Shown here: positions 14,890 through 15,662 of the stretch, in pieces | Position numbering within the stretch: the first letter of the stretch is position 1 | Layout: each line of letters begins with the position of its first letter | Source: an uncultured Collinsella sp. | GTDB taxonomy: Bacteria; Actinomycetota; Coriobacteriia; Coriobacteriales; Coriobacteriaceae | DNA length: 15,662 bases | NCBI GenBank assembly: GCA_900550205.1 | Contig: URRJ01000031.1 | Location: 1-15,662 of the forward strand | Reading direction: 5' to 3' | Program-made: the position numbers and the translations under genes | Notes under the pieces: model-generated | What the model saw: the letters and a program-made list of their open reading frames with translations, nothing else | The model's database searches: none | Told to the model about the DNA's origin: nothing

Positions 14890-14895
14890 TATAAT
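14890..14895 (+). promoter_or_regulatory. -10 element of the hisS promoter
   Basis: A perfect TATAAT lies 42 bases before the hisS ATG, giving a TSS near 14902. The bases where a -35 should be (14867-14872) are the GC-rich right arm of the hairpin and do not match, so promoter strength may depend on something else. Confidence 0.5.
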
Positions 14896-14937
14896 GTCCA
14901 CTACCTATGACGCGATACAAAAGAAAGGTGTTTGCCC

Positions 14938-15662
14938 ATGCAGGCACAGAAGGCGGAGGGAACCCGCGACCTTATCGGCGCCGAGATGCGCGCCTGGCAA
15001 AAGATGCAGCAGATTGCGGCCAGCGTATTCGAGCCGTTTGGCTTTAAGCCCATCGAGACGCCCGCGATCGAGCAGGTGGACGTCTTTGTCCACGGCATCG
15101 GCCAGTCGACCGACGTCGTGCGCAAGGAGATGTTCCGCGTGTTTAGCGGCGCCAACCTGGAGCGCGTCTTTACCGAAGGCACCGATACCAAGCTCAAGCC
15201 TAAGCAGCGTCTGGCCCTTCGTCCCGAGGGCACGGCCGGTGTGGTGCGCGCCGTCGTGGAGAACAACCTGGTGCCCCAGGGCTCCACGCCGTTTAAGGCT
15301 TACTACGCCGAGGCCATGTTCCGCGGCGAGCGTCCCCAGAAGGGCCGCCTGCGCCAGTTCCATCAGGTGGGCATCGAGTGGCTCGGCGCTCCCGATCCGG
15401 CGGCAGACGCCGAGTGCATCATCATGCTCATGGAGTTCTACAAGCGTCTGGGCTTCGATCTTTCCAAGCTCCGTCTGCTCATTAACTCGATGGGCGATCC
15501 CCAGTGCCGTCCGGCCTATCGCGAGCAGGTTAAGCAGTTCATTCTCGACCACGCCGACGAGATGTGCGACGAGTGCCGCGAGCGCGCCGAGCTTAACCCG
15601 CTGCGCGCCTTCGACTGCAAGAACGACCACTGCCACGAGGTGATGGAGGGCGCCCCCAAGAT
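14938..15662 (+). CDS. hisS: Histidyl-tRNA synthetase, N-terminal 241 codons (runs off window)
   Basis: This class II aminoacyl-tRNA synthetase charges tRNA-His in the cytoplasm. The fragment starts MQAQKAEGTRDLIGAEMRAW, with an AAAGGTG ribosome site eight bases before the ATG. It shows the motif-1 region up to about residue 60, the ATP/histidine loop LRPEGTAGVVRA (93-104), and class II motif 2 in YYAEAMFRGERPQKGRLRQF (122-141) with R129. HQVGIEWLG, the INSMGD insertion region and NPLRAFDCKND near the right edge follow. These are all in the normal order for HisRS. About 57% of the usual length (about 420 residues) is present; the histidine-specific motifs and the anticodon-binding domain lie beyond the window. 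The frame is intact throughout. Confidence 0.97.
   Translation, partial: MQAQKAEGTRDLIGAEMRAWQKMQQIAASVFEPFGFKPIETPAIEQVDVFVHGIGQSTDVVRKEMFRVFSGANLERVFTEGTDTKLKPKQRLALRPEGTAGVVRAVVENNLVPQGSTPFKAYYAEAMFRGERPQKGRLRQFHQVGIEWLGAPDPAADAECIIMLMEFYKRLGFDLSKLRLLINSMGDPQCRPAYREQVKQFILDHADEMCDECRERAELNPLRAFDCKNDHCHEVMEGAPK

Noticed and set aside
14746..14937. A T-box or histidine leader controlling hisS.
   Set aside because: No specifier hairpin, no conserved T-box bulge, no run of His codons in a short leader frame, and the TATAAT lies downstream of the hairpins, so they would not be in the transcript.
14615..15643. A 342-codon plus-strand frame overlapping the MFS remnant and hisS.
   Set aside because: Its second half is hisS read in the wrong phase (Arg/Ser-rich), and its first half spans two large palindromes; the hisS frame carries the class II motifs.

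Overview
The window looks like a chromosomal segment of a high-GC gut actinobacterium of the Coriobacteriia, most likely Collinsella or a close relative. This is an inference from base composition, codon use, the tandem YhgE/Pip genes and the style of the mobile elements; no marker was searched.

Layout. Bases 1-248 hold the 5' end of what looks like an IS21-family element reading leftwards out of the window: the first 22 codons of an istA-like gene, its hairpin-rich leader and a probable terminus. It abuts, at 248/249, the 3' half of an IS110-family transposase (249-635), so one insertion sequence seems to have landed in another. On the minus strand, 6262 down to 766, is a complete lactose/cellobiose-class PTS operon: a LicR-like PRD regulator, EIIA, EIIB, EIIC and a GH1 6-phospho-beta-glucosidase, closed by a strong terminator at 715-749. 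Together these import a beta-glucoside as its 6-phosphate, cleave it and sense its flux.

A 400-base gap (6263-6669) holds a tandem and inverted repeat (6438-6522) resembling a REP palindrome. Next, on the plus strand, come two abutting YhgE/Pip-type membrane proteins (6670-9495 and 9496-11685), paralogues of unknown function, ended by a terminator at 11780-11818. An EamA/DMT exporter-like gene (11886-12869) with its own terminator follows. Then come an M20 amidohydrolase (12986-14284) and a broken MFS transporter gene (14325-14745), which is frameshifted and cut off at a second REP-like palindrome (14743-14806). A second large hairpin (14813-14872) precedes hisS, which runs off the right end.

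The most unusual signals are the nested insertion sequences with a possible REP arm at the IS110 junction, the palindromes of one GGGGAC style at two loci (one beside a decayed gene), and the paired YhgE/Pip proteins, which have no assigned role.
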